53,073 nucleotides of DNA from Bacteroidota bacterium. Its GTDB lineage: Bacteria; Bacteroidota; Bacteroidia; Bacteroidales; Porphyromonadaceae. The stretch is from positions 1-53,073 of the forward strand of contig JAEWGA010000001.1 in assembly GCA_023388555.1 (NCBI GenBank). The letters run 5' to 3'. Both the position numbers and the translations under genes were made by a program. Numbering within the stretch: position 1 is the stretch's first letter; each line of letters begins with the position of its first letter. A model generated the notes under the pieces. It searched no databases, was not told the DNA's origin, and saw only the letters and a list, made by a program, of their open reading frames with translations. Of this stretch, positions 8,289-18,298 are shown piece by piece.

Positions 8289-9546
8289 GAGGCTCCTGTT
8301 ACTCCTTTGGGGGGCTTGTGTATTAGGGAGCTTTTCGGTGCAGGCACAAAAACGTGTAGAGCATAGTTTGCTGCGCCCCGACTCCGTTAGGGTTCAGTCC
8401 TGGCAACCTTGGTTGCATACCACACCAACGGCAGCATTGGTACAAGTAGGTATGCCGTGGTTAGGTTATAACTTGCTGCATTACCACCAGGACGTAGCGC
8501 ACCGCGCCACAGCACACCACTTTGCAAGTAAGTGGGGCGGCAAGTGGGACGCTTATGTGATACCCCTTCCGCTAATGACAACATGGGGAATGCGTTGCGC
8601 TGGTATTAAGGGCTACTCGGATTCGTGGCCTCGGATGTTATGTACCCAGGCGTTGGGGGCTGCCTTAGCTGTGGGTATTACCACTACGGGAAAGTGGTTA
8701 GTGGGGCGGACAAGGCCCGATGCTTCCAATACGCGCTCGTTTCCTTCGGGCCATACCACTTACGCTTTTGCTTCGGCTGCCGCTTTGGATGCCGAGTATG
8801 GGGAACGTTACCCCGCATTGGCTTTGGCTGGGTACGGTGTGGCAAGCGGTGTGGCATTGTCGCGCATGAGCAGAGACCGCCATTGGGCCACCGATGTTAT
8901 TACGGGGGCAGGAGTGGGTATGGCCTCTGCCTATTTGGCCTATTGGCTTATGGATAGGTGGCACTCCCGAAGGCGGGAAGAGGCTCCGCTGGCAACCCCC
9001 TGGCAAGGTAATAGCCCCTTGCTGGTTCAGCTGGGCTATGGAGTAGGAGCAGCCTTGCCCTATGTGCCTGCTGGAGGAAAAGCCAAAACAACCTTAACCA
9101 ATAGCGTTAGTGTACGCATTCCGCTGTTACAACACTGGGGGCTGCTGGCTAAGGCGGAGGTGGCGCATACCCAACTGGTAAAGGCTAACCAGCAACCGGA
9201 ACACCTGCATAGCTATACCCTTATGGCGGGAGCAAGCTACTTTTACGCTTTCCCCGAAACCCCATGGGCGTTGGAGGGGGGAGTGGAGCTGGGATATGAG
9301 TCGGAAGGAAAACTAAGCCGTAGCAGTATTACCCCTCGTGCCGATGCAATACCCGTAACCGCTCCTGGGGTGCGGGGGCAACTGTTGGGCAAAGCGTTGT
9401 GTAGGTTGCGGTCGCACACCGTAGTTGCCATAGAGGGTGGCTATACCTATTCGCCCACAGCACGCCGTTACGACCGCTTACACAAAAATGGCCTTGGAGG
9501 GTTTTGGACCGGGGTAGGAATAGCCTTCTTGTGGGAAGGGAAGTAG
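8278..9546 (+). CDS. PAP2-family phosphatase fused to a putative outer-membrane beta-barrel
   Basis: The start is set at 8278 (MKSKRLLLLLWGACVLG) because it gives a clean signal peptide ending in VQAQ; an in-frame start 36 bases upstream lies deeper in mgsA. All three PAP2 signatures are present: K139WLVGRTRP147, P156SGH159, and S195RMSRDRHWATD206 with catalytic His202. These mark a lipid or isoprenyl phosphate phosphatase such as the lipid A or undecaprenyl pyrophosphate enzymes. After residue about 225 the protein is not PAP2: about 200 residues of alternating hydrophobic segments with Gly and aromatic residues (VQLGYGVGAALPY, HSYTLMAGASYFYAF, GLGGFWTGVGIAFLW) look like outer-membrane beta-strands. 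The barrel and the substrate are inferences; the phosphatase core is secure. Confidence 0.85.
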   Translation: MKSKRLLLLLWGACVLGSFSVQAQKRVEHSLLRPDSVRVQSWQPWLHTTPTAALVQVGMPWLGYNLLHYHQDVAHRATAHHFASKWGGKWDAYVIPLPLMTTWGMRCAGIKGYSDSWPRMLCTQALGAALAVGITTTGKWLVGRTRPDASNTRSFPSGHTTYAFASAAALDAEYGERYPALALAGYGVASGVALSRMSRDRHWATDVITGAGVGMASAYLAYWLMDRWHSRRREEAPLATPWQGNSPLLVQLGYGVGAALPYVPAGGKAKTTLTNSVSVRIPLLQHWGLLAKAEVAHTQLVKANQQPEHLHSYTLMAGASYFYAFPETPWALEGGVELGYESEGKLSRSSITPRADAIPVTAPGVRGQLLGKALCRLRSHTVVAIEGGYTYSPTARRYDRLHKNGLGGFWTGVGIAFLWEGK

Positions 9547-9592
9547 TAGCACCTCTTAAAACCCCAATAAACATTTAGCTATAAACAATAAT

Positions 9593-12232
9593 ATGTGTGC
9601 TAAGATAGCCGAGACACCTATGATGTCTCAGTTTTATCAGATAAAGAAACAACATCCCGACGCTATTTTGCTGTTTAGGGTGGGGGACTTTTACGAAACC
9701 TTTGCCCAAGACGCTATTGAAGTGTCCGCCCTACTGGGTATAACACTTACCAAAAGAGCCAACGGAAGTGCCTCCCATGTGGAGCTTGCAGGTTTCCCCC
9801 ACCATGCATTGGACACCTACCTGCCCAAACTTGTGGCCTTAGGTAAGCGGGTGGCTATTTGCGACCAGGTGGAGGACCCTAAACTAACCAAAAAGCTGGT
9901 GCGTAGGGCCATCACCGAGTTGGTAACCCCTGGCCTCACTATGAACGACACCGTGTTGCAAGCCAAAAACAACAATTTTTTGGGCGCTTTGCATTTGGGG
10001 GGCGGTAAAGTAGGAGCGGCTTTCTTGGATTTGTCCACGGGGGAGTTCATGACAGCGCAAGGCTCCACGGACGAAGTGGAGAAGTTGTTGGTTAACTTCT
10101 CGCCCAAAGAGGTCCTGATAAAACGGGGGCTACAAGCAGAAGTTGTTTCGTTGTTTGGCGATAAACTGAACCTTTACCCTTTGGAGGATTGGGTGTTTAC
10201 CGAAGCCTTTGGGCGAGAAAAGCTGTGTACCCACTTTGGCGTACAAACCCTGAAAGGTTTTGGTATTGAGCAACTACCAGGCGCCATTGTTGCAGCAGGC
10301 ACCATTTTGCACTACTTGGACGTTACGCACCATAAGGAGCTAAGTCATATAACACAGCTGCATTTGCTGGAAGAAAACCGCTTTGTTCAGCTGGATAAGT
10401 TCACCTTACGAAACCTGGAGGTTTTGGCTCCTTTGAACGAAGAAGGGGTGTCGTTGATAACTACCATAGACCGCACTTGTACCCCTATGGGAGGGCGCCT
10501 GCTGAAACGTTGGGTGGTGTTTCCCTTGCTGGATGTTAAGGAAATAGAGCACCGGCAACAGTGCGTGTCCGCTTTTGCCAAGAACGCTACCATAAGAACA
10601 ACGGTACGGGAGCATTTACAAGGGGTGGGCGACTTGGAGAGGCTTACCTCCAAAGTGGCTGTGAGCCGTATCAACCCACGGGAAATACTACAGCTGGCAG
10701 CCTCGTTGCGTTTGCTCCGCCCTATAAAGGAAGAGATAAAAAGCCTCCAGTGTAAACCGTTACAGGACCACAGCTTAGCTATTGACCCATGCGATAGCTT
10801 GGCCTTGGAGATAGAGCAGATGATTAACCCCGATGCCCCCATAACCTTAGGGCGTGGTAGGGTGATTAACGACGGGGTGAACGACCAACTGGACCATTTG
10901 CGTAAAGTGGCAGGAGGCGGAAAGCAGTACCTGGCCGAGATGCAGGCACGGGAGTCGGAACGAACAGGGATACCCAGCCTTAAAATAGCTTTTAACAATG
11001 TATTTGGCTACTACATTGAGGTAAGAAACACCTACAAGGATAAAGTGCCTGCCGAATGGATACGTAAGCAAACGCTGGTGAATGCAGAGCGTTACATAAC
11101 GCCCGAGTTAAAGGAGTACGAGCAGCAAATATTGGGCGCCGAAGAGAAGATACAATTGTTGGAGCAGTCCTTATTTGACCAGCTTGTGCAAAAACTCGCC
11201 AAGCACATCCAGCCTTTACAAGCCAATGCCCGCCATATCTCTACCCTGGATGTGTTGCAAAGTTTTGCCTCGGTAGCCATTGAAAACAACTACCATTGCC
11301 CGGTGGTGAATAACTCGCAAGAGTTGTGGATTAAAGAGGGGCGTCACCCCGTTATAGAGCACCTGCTGAATAGTGGGGAGGTGTACGTGCCAAACGACGT
11401 TCGGCTGGATGGGGAGGAACGCCAAATTATTATTATAACGGGGCCAAACATGTCGGGAAAATCGGCCTACCTGCGCCAAACAGCCCTGATAGTGTTATTG
11501 GCACAAATAGGCAGTTTTGTCCCGGCCAACGAGGCTCGTATAGGTGTTGTGGACCGTATTTTTACCCGCGTAGGAGCTTCGGACAACATATCCCGCGGAG
11601 AGTCCACCTTTATGGTAGAGATGACCGAGAGTGCTGCCATACTTAACAACCTAACCCCGCGCTCCTTGGTGCTTATAGATGAGCTTGGGCGCGGTACGAG
11701 TACCTACGATGGTATATCCATTGCACGCGCCATAGTAGAGTATCTTCACGAGCACCCTCGTGCCAGGGCCAAAACCCTTTTTGCTACGCACTATCACGAA
11801 CTTAACGAGTTGGAGTCCATTTACCCGCGTATACACAACTACAATGTATCGGTACGGGAAGAGGATGGGAAAGTGATATTCTTGCGTAAGCTGATACCCG
11901 GAGGAAGCGAACACAGCTTTGGTATCCACGTTGCCAAATTGGCCGGAATACCACAGCCCATTGTTAAACGAGCGCAGGAGATACTGCAAACCTTGGAAGA
12001 GTTGGCTGCGGAAATGCGGGCTTCGGACCAGCACCTCTCTCGTATCTCGGACGCCCCCCAAGTGGCTCCGGTAGGCGGCATCCCTTACCAGTTGAGCTTC
12101 TTCCAGCTGGACGACCCCCTGCTAAGCCAAATACGAGAGCAGATACTGGATTTGGATATAAACGCCCTAACACCATTGGAAGCCCTGAACAAACTGAACG
12201 AAATTAAAGCACTCCTTAAAGGCACGAAGTGA
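9593..12232 (+). CDS. mutS: DNA mismatch repair protein MutS
   Basis: This 879-residue protein is of full family length. It recognises mismatches as a dimer and uses ATP to recruit MutL. The N-terminal mismatch-binding motif appears as RVGDFYETF (Phe-x-Glu type) near residue 30. Connector, lever and clamp domains occupy the middle. The C-terminal ABC-type ATPase has Walker A GPNMSGKS at residues 617-624, Walker B and the signature around LVLIDELGRGTSTYDG, and the switch histidine in ATHYHEL. It ends with the usual helix-turn-helix dimer segment and a short tail. It starts 46 bases after the PAP2 gene, with no obvious promoter between them. No anomalies are seen. Confidence 0.98.
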   Translation: MCAKIAETPMMSQFYQIKKQHPDAILLFRVGDFYETFAQDAIEVSALLGITLTKRANGSASHVELAGFPHHALDTYLPKLVALGKRVAICDQVEDPKLTKKLVRRAITELVTPGLTMNDTVLQAKNNNFLGALHLGGGKVGAAFLDLSTGEFMTAQGSTDEVEKLLVNFSPKEVLIKRGLQAEVVSLFGDKLNLYPLEDWVFTEAFGREKLCTHFGVQTLKGFGIEQLPGAIVAAGTILHYLDVTHHKELSHITQLHLLEENRFVQLDKFTLRNLEVLAPLNEEGVSLITTIDRTCTPMGGRLLKRWVVFPLLDVKEIEHRQQCVSAFAKNATIRTTVREHLQGVGDLERLTSKVAVSRINPREILQLAASLRLLRPIKEEIKSLQCKPLQDHSLAIDPCDSLALEIEQMINPDAPITLGRGRVINDGVNDQLDHLRKVAGGGKQYLAEMQARESERTGIPSLKIAFNNVFGYYIEVRNTYKDKVPAEWIRKQTLVNAERYITPELKEYEQQILGAEEKIQLLEQSLFDQLVQKLAKHIQPLQANARHISTLDVLQSFASVAIENNYHCPVVNNSQELWIKEGRHPVIEHLLNSGEVYVPNDVRLDGEERQIIIITGPNMSGKSAYLRQTALIVLLAQIGSFVPANEARIGVVDRIFTRVGASDNISRGESTFMVEMTESAAILNNLTPRSLVLIDELGRGTSTYDGISIARAIVEYLHEHPRARAKTLFATHYHELNELESIYPRIHNYNVSVREEDGKVIFLRKLIPGGSEHSFGIHVAKLAGIPQPIVKRAQEILQTLEELAAEMRASDQHLSRISDAPQVAPVGGIPYQLSFFQLDDPLLSQIREQILDLDINALTPLEALNKLNEIKALLKGTK

Positions 12233-12262
12233 AAAAACACCACTTCCGAGCTATATATTTTA

Positions 12263-12270
12263 TACTTTTG
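12263..12270 (+). promoter_or_regulatory. Predicted -7 element of the leuS promoter
   Basis: TACTTTTG fits the TAnnTTTG consensus and would give a leader of about 95 nt before leuS. Within that leader a small perfect hairpin (cccaa-tgc-ttggg, about 12282-12294) is visible. I see no leucine-rich leader peptide or known riboswitch. Confidence 0.4.
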
Positions 12271-12371
12271 TGGTACACTCCCCCAATGCTTGGGCGGAAG
12301 AGTAAATGCACCCTAACAAACAACCAGATAACCTTTTGCCCTGAAACCCGAAATTGGGCAATTTGCACGTT

Positions 12372-15158
12372 ATGGAATACAAATACAACGAAATAGAAAA
12401 GAAATGGCAAGCCTACTGGGCCAAAAACGGAACATATACCGTTACCGAGGACACCAATAAACCTAAATATTACATTTTGGACATGTTCCCATACCCTTCC
12501 GGGGCTGGGTTACATGTAGGCCATCCGTTAGGGTACATAGCATCGGATATACTGGCACGCTACATGCGCCATAAGGGATACAACGTTTTACACCCAATGG
12601 GGTACGACTCTTTTGGTCTGCCTGCCGAACAGTACGCTATTCAAACAGGACAACACCCCGAAATAACAACTCGGGAAAACACCCGCAGGTACCGTCAGCA
12701 ACTGGATAACATTGGCTTTTGTTACGACTGGAACCGCTCCTTTAATACCTCGGACCCCGACTACTACAAGTGGACCCAGTGGGCTTTTATCCAAATGTTT
12801 AACGCCTACTACGACACAGCCGAAAACAAAGCCAAACCCATAGCTAACTTAGTGGAGCACTTGCAACAACACGGAACGCAAGGGCTAAACGCTTTTGGCT
12901 CTACGGACCTAACGCTTACCCCACAACAGTGGAACAACGCACCCGAAAAAGAGCAACAGCAAATCCTGATGAACTACCGGATTGCTTTCCTGGACGAAAC
13001 AATGGTGAACTGGTGCCCGCAGTTAGGCACCGTTTTGGCTAACGATGAAGTAAGCGAAGGGGTATCTATCCGAGGAGGACACCCCGTAGAACAACGCCGA
13101 ATGTTGCAGTGGTGTTTGCGTGTATCGGCCTATGCCGACAGGCTTCTGGCCGGGCTGGAAACCTTGGACTGGAGCGCCCCCCTAAAGGAGATGCAACGCA
13201 ACTGGATAGGTCGTTCCGAGGGTGCAGAGGTGCAGTTTCCCCTACAAAACGATACCAACGAAACGCTAACGGTGTTTACAACTCGTGCCGATACCCTTTT
13301 TGGGGTAACCTTTATGGTGCTGGCTCCCGAAAGCGAATACGTGCAACTTGTTACAACACCCCAGCAAAAAGAGGAGGTATTAGCCTATTGCCAACGCACC
13401 AAGATGCGCACCGAGCGTGAACGGTTAATGGACAAACAAGTATCGGGTGTATTCACTGGCGGATACGCCATACACCCCATTACAAAAGAGCCTATACCTA
13501 TATGGGTGAGCGACTATGTGCTTGCTGGTTACGGTACCGGAGCCGTTATGGCTGTACCAGCCCACGACACGCGCGACTTCGCCTTTGCCCGCCACTTTAA
13601 CCTGCCCATTATACCAGTAGTGAAACCCTCCGAGGGCGAATGGAACCCCAACCCGCAGGAATGGAAAAACGCTTTGGATAGCCACAGCGGGGTTATGATT
13701 CATTCGGACTTCCTGGACGGCCTGTTAGTGGACGACGCCATAGCCCGCATGAAACAACATTTACAGCAATCCAATATAGGGAAGGTTAAAACCAACTACC
13801 GCCTACGTAACGCCATTTTTAGTAGGCAACGTTTTTGGGGAGAACCCTTCCCCATCTACTACAAAGAGGGGATGCCCTATACGTTGGACGAAAGTAAGCT
13901 ACCACTAATTTTACCCGAGGTGGACAAATTCCTCCCCACCGAAAGCGGCGAACCACCCTTGGGGCGTGCCACCAACTGGAACACCCCCGAAGGTTACCCC
14001 CTTGAACTGTCCACCATGCCTGGCTTTGCCGGCTCCTCTGCTTACTATTTGCGCTATATGGACCCGCATAACCCCAATGCTTTGGTGGACCGTAAGAAAA
14101 ACGAATACTGGCGCAGCGTAGATATCTACGTGGGGGGAACAGAACATGCTACAGGCCACCTTATTTACAGCCGTTTCTGGAATAAATTCCTGTACGACTT
14201 AGGGTACGTGTGCGAAGATGAACCCTTCCGCCGCCTTATTAACCAAGGCATGATACAAGGGCGCTCCAACTTTGTGTACCGTATAAAGGATACTAACACC
14301 TATGTTTCCTATGGCCTTAAAGAGCAGTACGACACCACTGCCATACACGTAGATATTCATTTGGTGCATAACGATAAACTGGATACAAACGCTTTCCGGG
14401 ATTCGTTGCCAGAGCGTGCTAATGCCAACTTCGTTTTGGAGAACGGAGAGTACATATGTGGTTGGGCGGTGGAAAAAATGTCCAAGTCCTACCTGAACGT
14501 AGTAAACCCCGATGATATTATTCGGGACTATGGGGCCGATACCTTACGTTTGTACGAAATGTTCTTAGGCCCGTTAGAGCAGTCGAAGCCTTGGGATACC
14601 AATGGCATCGATGGTGTGCACCGCTTCCTAAAGAAGTTCTACGCCGTTTTTGTTACCGATGAAGGAGAGCTGGCACTAACCAACGATGAGCCTACCAAGG
14701 AGGAGCTGAAAGTGCTTCATAAAACCATTAAGAAGATACGTACCGGCATCGAAAGCATATCGTTCAACACCTGTGTAAGCTCCTTCATGATATGTTTGAA
14801 CGAGCTACAAGCCCTCAAATGCCGTAAAAGGGCTATATGGGAGCCTTTGGTAACCTTGTTGGCTCCCTTCTGTCCGCACATTTGCGAAGAGTTATGGCAC
14901 TTGCTCGGGCACGAAACTACAGTGGTGGATAGCCCTTACCCCGAGCACCAAGAAGCTTTTTTGGTAGAGGATACCGTAAAATACCCTATATCCTTTAACG
15001 GTAAGGTGCGCTTTACGCTGGAGCTACCTCATAGTTTGTCGGCCGAAGAAATACAGGACATAGTACTCAAACACGAGCTAACGCAAAAGCAACTGGGTAG
15101 TACAACCCCTAAAAAGGTTATTGTAGTGCCTGGCCGCATCGTTAACATTGTTTGCTAA
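12372..15158 (+). CDS. leuS: Leucyl-tRNA synthetase
   Basis: This 928-residue class I aminoacyl-tRNA synthetase charges tRNA-Leu. The start is set at ATG 12372 (MEYKYNEIEKKWQAYW), the usual family beginning; an in-frame TTG six codons upstream is less likely. The HIGH motif is H48VGH51 within PYPSGAGLHVGH, and the KMSKS motif is at residues 702-706 (EKMSKSYLNVVNPDD). The CP1 editing domain is recognisable between them (TLFGVTFMVLAPE; GYGTGAVMAVPAHDTRD with the editing Asp). The C-terminal anticodon-binding and tail domains are present. Full length, no disruption. Confidence 0.98.
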   Translation: MEYKYNEIEKKWQAYWAKNGTYTVTEDTNKPKYYILDMFPYPSGAGLHVGHPLGYIASDILARYMRHKGYNVLHPMGYDSFGLPAEQYAIQTGQHPEITTRENTRRYRQQLDNIGFCYDWNRSFNTSDPDYYKWTQWAFIQMFNAYYDTAENKAKPIANLVEHLQQHGTQGLNAFGSTDLTLTPQQWNNAPEKEQQQILMNYRIAFLDETMVNWCPQLGTVLANDEVSEGVSIRGGHPVEQRRMLQWCLRVSAYADRLLAGLETLDWSAPLKEMQRNWIGRSEGAEVQFPLQNDTNETLTVFTTRADTLFGVTFMVLAPESEYVQLVTTPQQKEEVLAYCQRTKMRTERERLMDKQVSGVFTGGYAIHPITKEPIPIWVSDYVLAGYGTGAVMAVPAHDTRDFAFARHFNLPIIPVVKPSEGEWNPNPQEWKNALDSHSGVMIHSDFLDGLLVDDAIARMKQHLQQSNIGKVKTNYRLRNAIFSRQRFWGEPFPIYYKEGMPYTLDESKLPLILPEVDKFLPTESGEPPLGRATNWNTPEGYPLELSTMPGFAGSSAYYLRYMDPHNPNALVDRKKNEYWRSVDIYVGGTEHATGHLIYSRFWNKFLYDLGYVCEDEPFRRLINQGMIQGRSNFVYRIKDTNTYVSYGLKEQYDTTAIHVDIHLVHNDKLDTNAFRDSLPERANANFVLENGEYICGWAVEKMSKSYLNVVNPDDIIRDYGADTLRLYEMFLGPLEQSKPWDTNGIDGVHRFLKKFYAVFVTDEGELALTNDEPTKEELKVLHKTIKKIRTGIESISFNTCVSSFMICLNELQALKCRKRAIWEPLVTLLAPFCPHICEELWHLLGHETTVVDSPYPEHQEAFLVEDTVKYPISFNGKVRFTLELPHSLSAEEIQDIVLKHELTQKQLGSTTPKKVIVVPGRIVNIVC

Positions 15159-15200
15159 CCTAAATAATTACTATAACACTCTTACACTCTACGCTGCGCC

Positions 15201-16199
15201 ATGAACCGCAATCAACTTATGAACCACGTTAAGGACTATTCCATTATATTCCTTGGCCTACTTATTTATGGTTTTGCCTGGCAAGGTTTTATCTTCTCGC
15301 ACGAAATTGTAACAGGAGGCCTTGCGGGTATCACCTCCCTTATTAGCTTCGCCACGGGTATTCCTGTTTGGATTCCCTACAACCTAATAAACATAGGCCT
15401 TATGGTATTGGCCTTGTTTGTGTTAGGTCCCCGCTTTTTGGCTAAAACCATTTTTAGTGTTATTTGCTTGGGTATACTCATTCCCTTTTTCGAAATCATC
15501 TTTAGGGGTATACCTGCCGGGGCATCGGCCAGCCAAATGTCCTTTTACCGCTTTATGGAACCCCTTATAGTAGGAGAACCTTTGTTGCGCGACCAACCCT
15601 TTATGGCAGTGCTTATTGGGGGGATGTTGTGTGGGTTGTCCTTGGGTATGGTATTCTCGGTAAACGGCTCTACTGGCGGGACAGATATCATTGCTGCCAT
15701 CATTAACAAGTACCGCAGCGTAACCATTGGGCGCGCCCTGTTGCTTATAGATGCCGTAATCATAGGAAGCTCCTATTTTATCTTCCACTCGGCCGATAAG
15801 TTGGTGTTCTCCCTGGTAGAGGTAATGGCATGCAACCTTACGCTGGACTATTACCTTAACGGTTACCGCCAAAGCGTTCAGTTCTTCATCATATCCAAGC
15901 ACTATAAAGAGATAAGTCAACGCATATTGCGCGAGGTAAACCGTGGGTGTACCCTCCTTAACGGAGAAGGGGCATACTCGGGGGGCGAGGTGAAAGTTAT
16001 GATGGTGATAGCTAAAAAAAGCGAGTCCAATATGATTTTCCGAGCCGTTAAAGAAACGGACCCCAAGGCCTTCATATCCCAAAGCATTGTGCGCGGTGTA
16101 TATGGCGAAGGCTTCGATGTTATTAAAGTAGGCGGAAAATCGCGCCCCAAAAAAACAACCGAGCATGAAGCTACTCTTCGCAACACACAACCCTCATAA
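15201..16199 (+). CDS. YitT-family membrane protein (DUF161/DUF2179)
   Basis: This 332-residue integral membrane protein has about six hydrophobic segments in the first 215 residues, with two GG-containing family repeats (EIVTGGLAGITSLI and VNGSTGGTDIIAAI). A soluble C-terminal domain of the DUF2179 type follows, with NRGCTLLNGEGAYSGG and SQSIVRGVYGEGF. YitT proteins are widespread and their transported substrate is not established, so I give no substrate. The gene overlaps the start of rdgB by 35 bases, suggesting co-expression with the downstream DNA-maintenance genes. Confidence 0.92.
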   Translation: MNRNQLMNHVKDYSIIFLGLLIYGFAWQGFIFSHEIVTGGLAGITSLISFATGIPVWIPYNLINIGLMVLALFVLGPRFLAKTIFSVICLGILIPFFEIIFRGIPAGASASQMSFYRFMEPLIVGEPLLRDQPFMAVLIGGMLCGLSLGMVFSVNGSTGGTDIIAAIINKYRSVTIGRALLLIDAVIIGSSYFIFHSADKLVFSLVEVMACNLTLDYYLNGYRQSVQFFIISKHYKEISQRILREVNRGCTLLNGEGAYSGGEVKVMMVIAKKSESNMIFRAVKETDPKAFISQSIVRGVYGEGFDVIKVGGKSRPKKTTEHEATLRNTQPS

Positions 16200-16746
16200 G
16201 ATTGCCGAAATAAGGCAGCTACTCCCCTCCTGGGTACAACTCGTTTCTTTGGCGGACCTTGGGGATAACAAAGAAATACCCGAAACCGGAGAAACCCTGC
16301 AAGAAAACGCCCTGATAAAGGCGCGTACCGCCTTTCGTCGCCACGGAATCCCTTGTTTTGCGGACGATACAGGGCTCGAAGTAGAAGCACTGAACGGTCG
16401 GCCAGGCGTTTATTCGGCACGTTATGCAGGCGAGGCTTGTACCCCAGCCCAAAACCGGGAAAAGCTGCTCCAAGAGCTACAAGGTGAAAAAAACAGGAGC
16501 GCACTTTTCCGAACGGTTATAGCGCTTGTGGGCCTTCCGCAAGAACATTTGTTCCAAGGGGTAGTAAAGGGCGAAATACTAACCCACGAGGAAGGCTCCG
16601 AAGGGTTTGGGTACGATAAGCTATTTCGTCCGAAAGGCTATTCCTGCACCTTCGCCAACATGAGTGCGGACCAAAAAAACAGCATCAGTCACCGAGGGAA
16701 AGCCACACAAGCCCTTCTCGGGTTTTTGAACCAGTTAGAGCCATGA
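16165..16746 (+). CDS. rdgB: dITP/XTP pyrophosphatase (RdgB/HAM1)
   Basis: This 193-residue enzyme hydrolyses non-canonical purine triphosphates (dITP, XTP) to monophosphates and keeps them out of DNA. Family motifs are clear: the N-terminal substrate loop ATHNPHK, the metal-binding FADDTGLEVEALNGRPGVYS with the SARYAG turn, GFGYDKLF, and the C-terminal KNSISHRGKA. The start codon lies inside yitT, and the stop overlaps the xseA start (ATGA at 16743-16746), so translation is probably coupled on both sides. Length is normal. Confidence 0.97.
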   Translation: MKLLFATHNPHKIAEIRQLLPSWVQLVSLADLGDNKEIPETGETLQENALIKARTAFRRHGIPCFADDTGLEVEALNGRPGVYSARYAGEACTPAQNREKLLQELQGEKNRSALFRTVIALVGLPQEHLFQGVVKGEILTHEEGSEGFGYDKLFRPKGYSCTFANMSADQKNSISHRGKATQALLGFLNQLEP

Positions 16747-18287
16747 CTGCCATACCGCAGACGCAAGATAAACCCCAGGCCTACCGCCTCTCCCATTTCT
16801 TAGGAACAGTACAAAGCACCCTACAACGTACCTATCCGGCTGCCTATTGGGTTATTGCCGAAGTTAGCGAGATAAACCAGAAAAGTTACGGGGGGCATTG
16901 CTACCTTAGTCTTATTGAGGCAGACAACAACAAAACCTTAGCCTCGGCTCGTGCCACAATATGGAAGGGGAACATTGACAGAACGCTCAACAAGTTCCAA
17001 AAAATTACGGGCGACCGCATAGCACCAGGAATGGAGCTGATGCTACTGGTTAGGGTTAGCTTTCATCCTCAGTACGGATTCTCCCTCAATATCGAGGATA
17101 TAAACGTAGAATACACGCTGGGCCAGTACGAGTTGCGCAAAAAGCAAACCATAGAGCAACTCACCCGCGAAGGCTTTATGTGCCTTAACAAAAGCCTCAC
17201 ATTGCCCACATTACTGCTGCGGTTAGCTGTTATAACCTCCGACCAGGCCGCAGGCTGGGGCGACTTTAAAAAGCAAATCCGCCAAAACCCATTAGGCAAT
17301 TATATACACCTGCACCTATACAGCGCCACTATGCAAGGAGAACTTACAACCCCAAGCGTAGTGAAAGCCCTTAACCAAATTATAGAAAGCGGTTACCCAT
17401 ACGACGCCGTACTGCTGCTGCGGGGCGGTGGAAGCAGGCAGGACCTCTCGGCCTTCGACGATTACGAGCTGTGCGCCACCTTAGCACAGTGCCCCCTACC
17501 CGTGCTTACCGGTATAGGGCACGAACGAGATGAATCCGTGGCGGACCTCGTAGCTTACGCCCAGCTTAAAACCCCCACAGCTCTTGCCGAGTTTATTTTG
17601 CAACGCTTGCAGGCTCAGTTACTCCTATTACAAAACCTAACGAATAGGCTAACCGGGCTGCTCCTCCAATTCTCCCTCACCTTCCCACAGGTGGGCCAAA
17701 ACCTTACTCACCGGCTGGCGCACACCTTAAACACCTTTAAGGAGGCCGAGATAAACCGCATACACACCCTGCAGGCGGACCTGAAATTAGTAACACAAAA
17801 AGCTATAACACAATACCGCCACCAGCTACAGTACGCCACCAACAACCTGCACAATTGCTTACACTCCTACATAACGGCACAGCGCACCCAACTGCAAAGT
17901 CACTCCAATACCGTTAAATCCCATTTGCGCGTGCTGCTCTCTATGGCTAACAGTGTTAAGGACCACATGCAGTACAGCACCAAATGGCTGCAAACCCTTT
18001 TGTCCGACACTTGTACCAATACCCATCAACAATTGTACAACAACACACAAAGGCTAACAACCCTCCTGAACAAAACAATTCAGCAACACACCGACCTGCT
18101 GGGGCAGCAGGAACGCTTAGCCCGGAGTTTGGACCCCCGACGCATCATGCGCCGAGGCTTTGTGCCTGTTTTACAAGAAGGAACACCCATAACCCAGTTA
18201 AACCAAGCCAATGTAAATAAGCCCGTAACCATTCTACTTCTCGATGGCGAAATAACAGCTAACATACAAGAAACCCACCACGAATAA
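16743..18287 (+). CDS. xseA: Exodeoxyribonuclease VII large subunit
   Basis: It is the catalytic subunit of the single-strand-specific ExoVII, which works with several XseB chains. The N-terminal OB-fold is recognisable (WVIAEVSEINQKSYGGHCYL...). The catalytic core follows: LAVITSDQAAGWGDF, LLLRGGGSRQDLSAFDDYELC, and TGIGHERDESVADLVA with KTPTALAEF. The remainder is a long helical region (about 290-470) where XseB docks. The C-terminus RRIMRRGFVPVL matches the usual R-G-[YF]-x-[LV] end. At 514 residues it is longer than E. coli XseA (456), the surplus lying in the helical region. It overlaps rdgB by 4 bases and precedes xseB by 11. Confidence 0.95.
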   Translation: MTAIPQTQDKPQAYRLSHFLGTVQSTLQRTYPAAYWVIAEVSEINQKSYGGHCYLSLIEADNNKTLASARATIWKGNIDRTLNKFQKITGDRIAPGMELMLLVRVSFHPQYGFSLNIEDINVEYTLGQYELRKKQTIEQLTREGFMCLNKSLTLPTLLLRLAVITSDQAAGWGDFKKQIRQNPLGNYIHLHLYSATMQGELTTPSVVKALNQIIESGYPYDAVLLLRGGGSRQDLSAFDDYELCATLAQCPLPVLTGIGHERDESVADLVAYAQLKTPTALAEFILQRLQAQLLLLQNLTNRLTGLLLQFSLTFPQVGQNLTHRLAHTLNTFKEAEINRIHTLQADLKLVTQKAITQYRHQLQYATNNLHNCLHSYITAQRTQLQSHSNTVKSHLRVLLSMANSVKDHMQYSTKWLQTLLSDTCTNTHQQLYNNTQRLTTLLNKTIQQHTDLLGQQERLARSLDPRRIMRRGFVPVLQEGTPITQLNQANVNKPVTILLLDGEITANIQETHHE

Positions 18288-18298
18288 ACAAGCTACTT

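Noticed and set aside
10387..10998. - strand open frame opposite mutS
   Set aside because: Serine/arginine-rich antisense translation of the mutS lever domain, a common artefact of codon usage.
15423..16190. Long - strand open frame opposite yitT
   Set aside because: It is the complement of a well-supported membrane protein gene; the translation has no family features.
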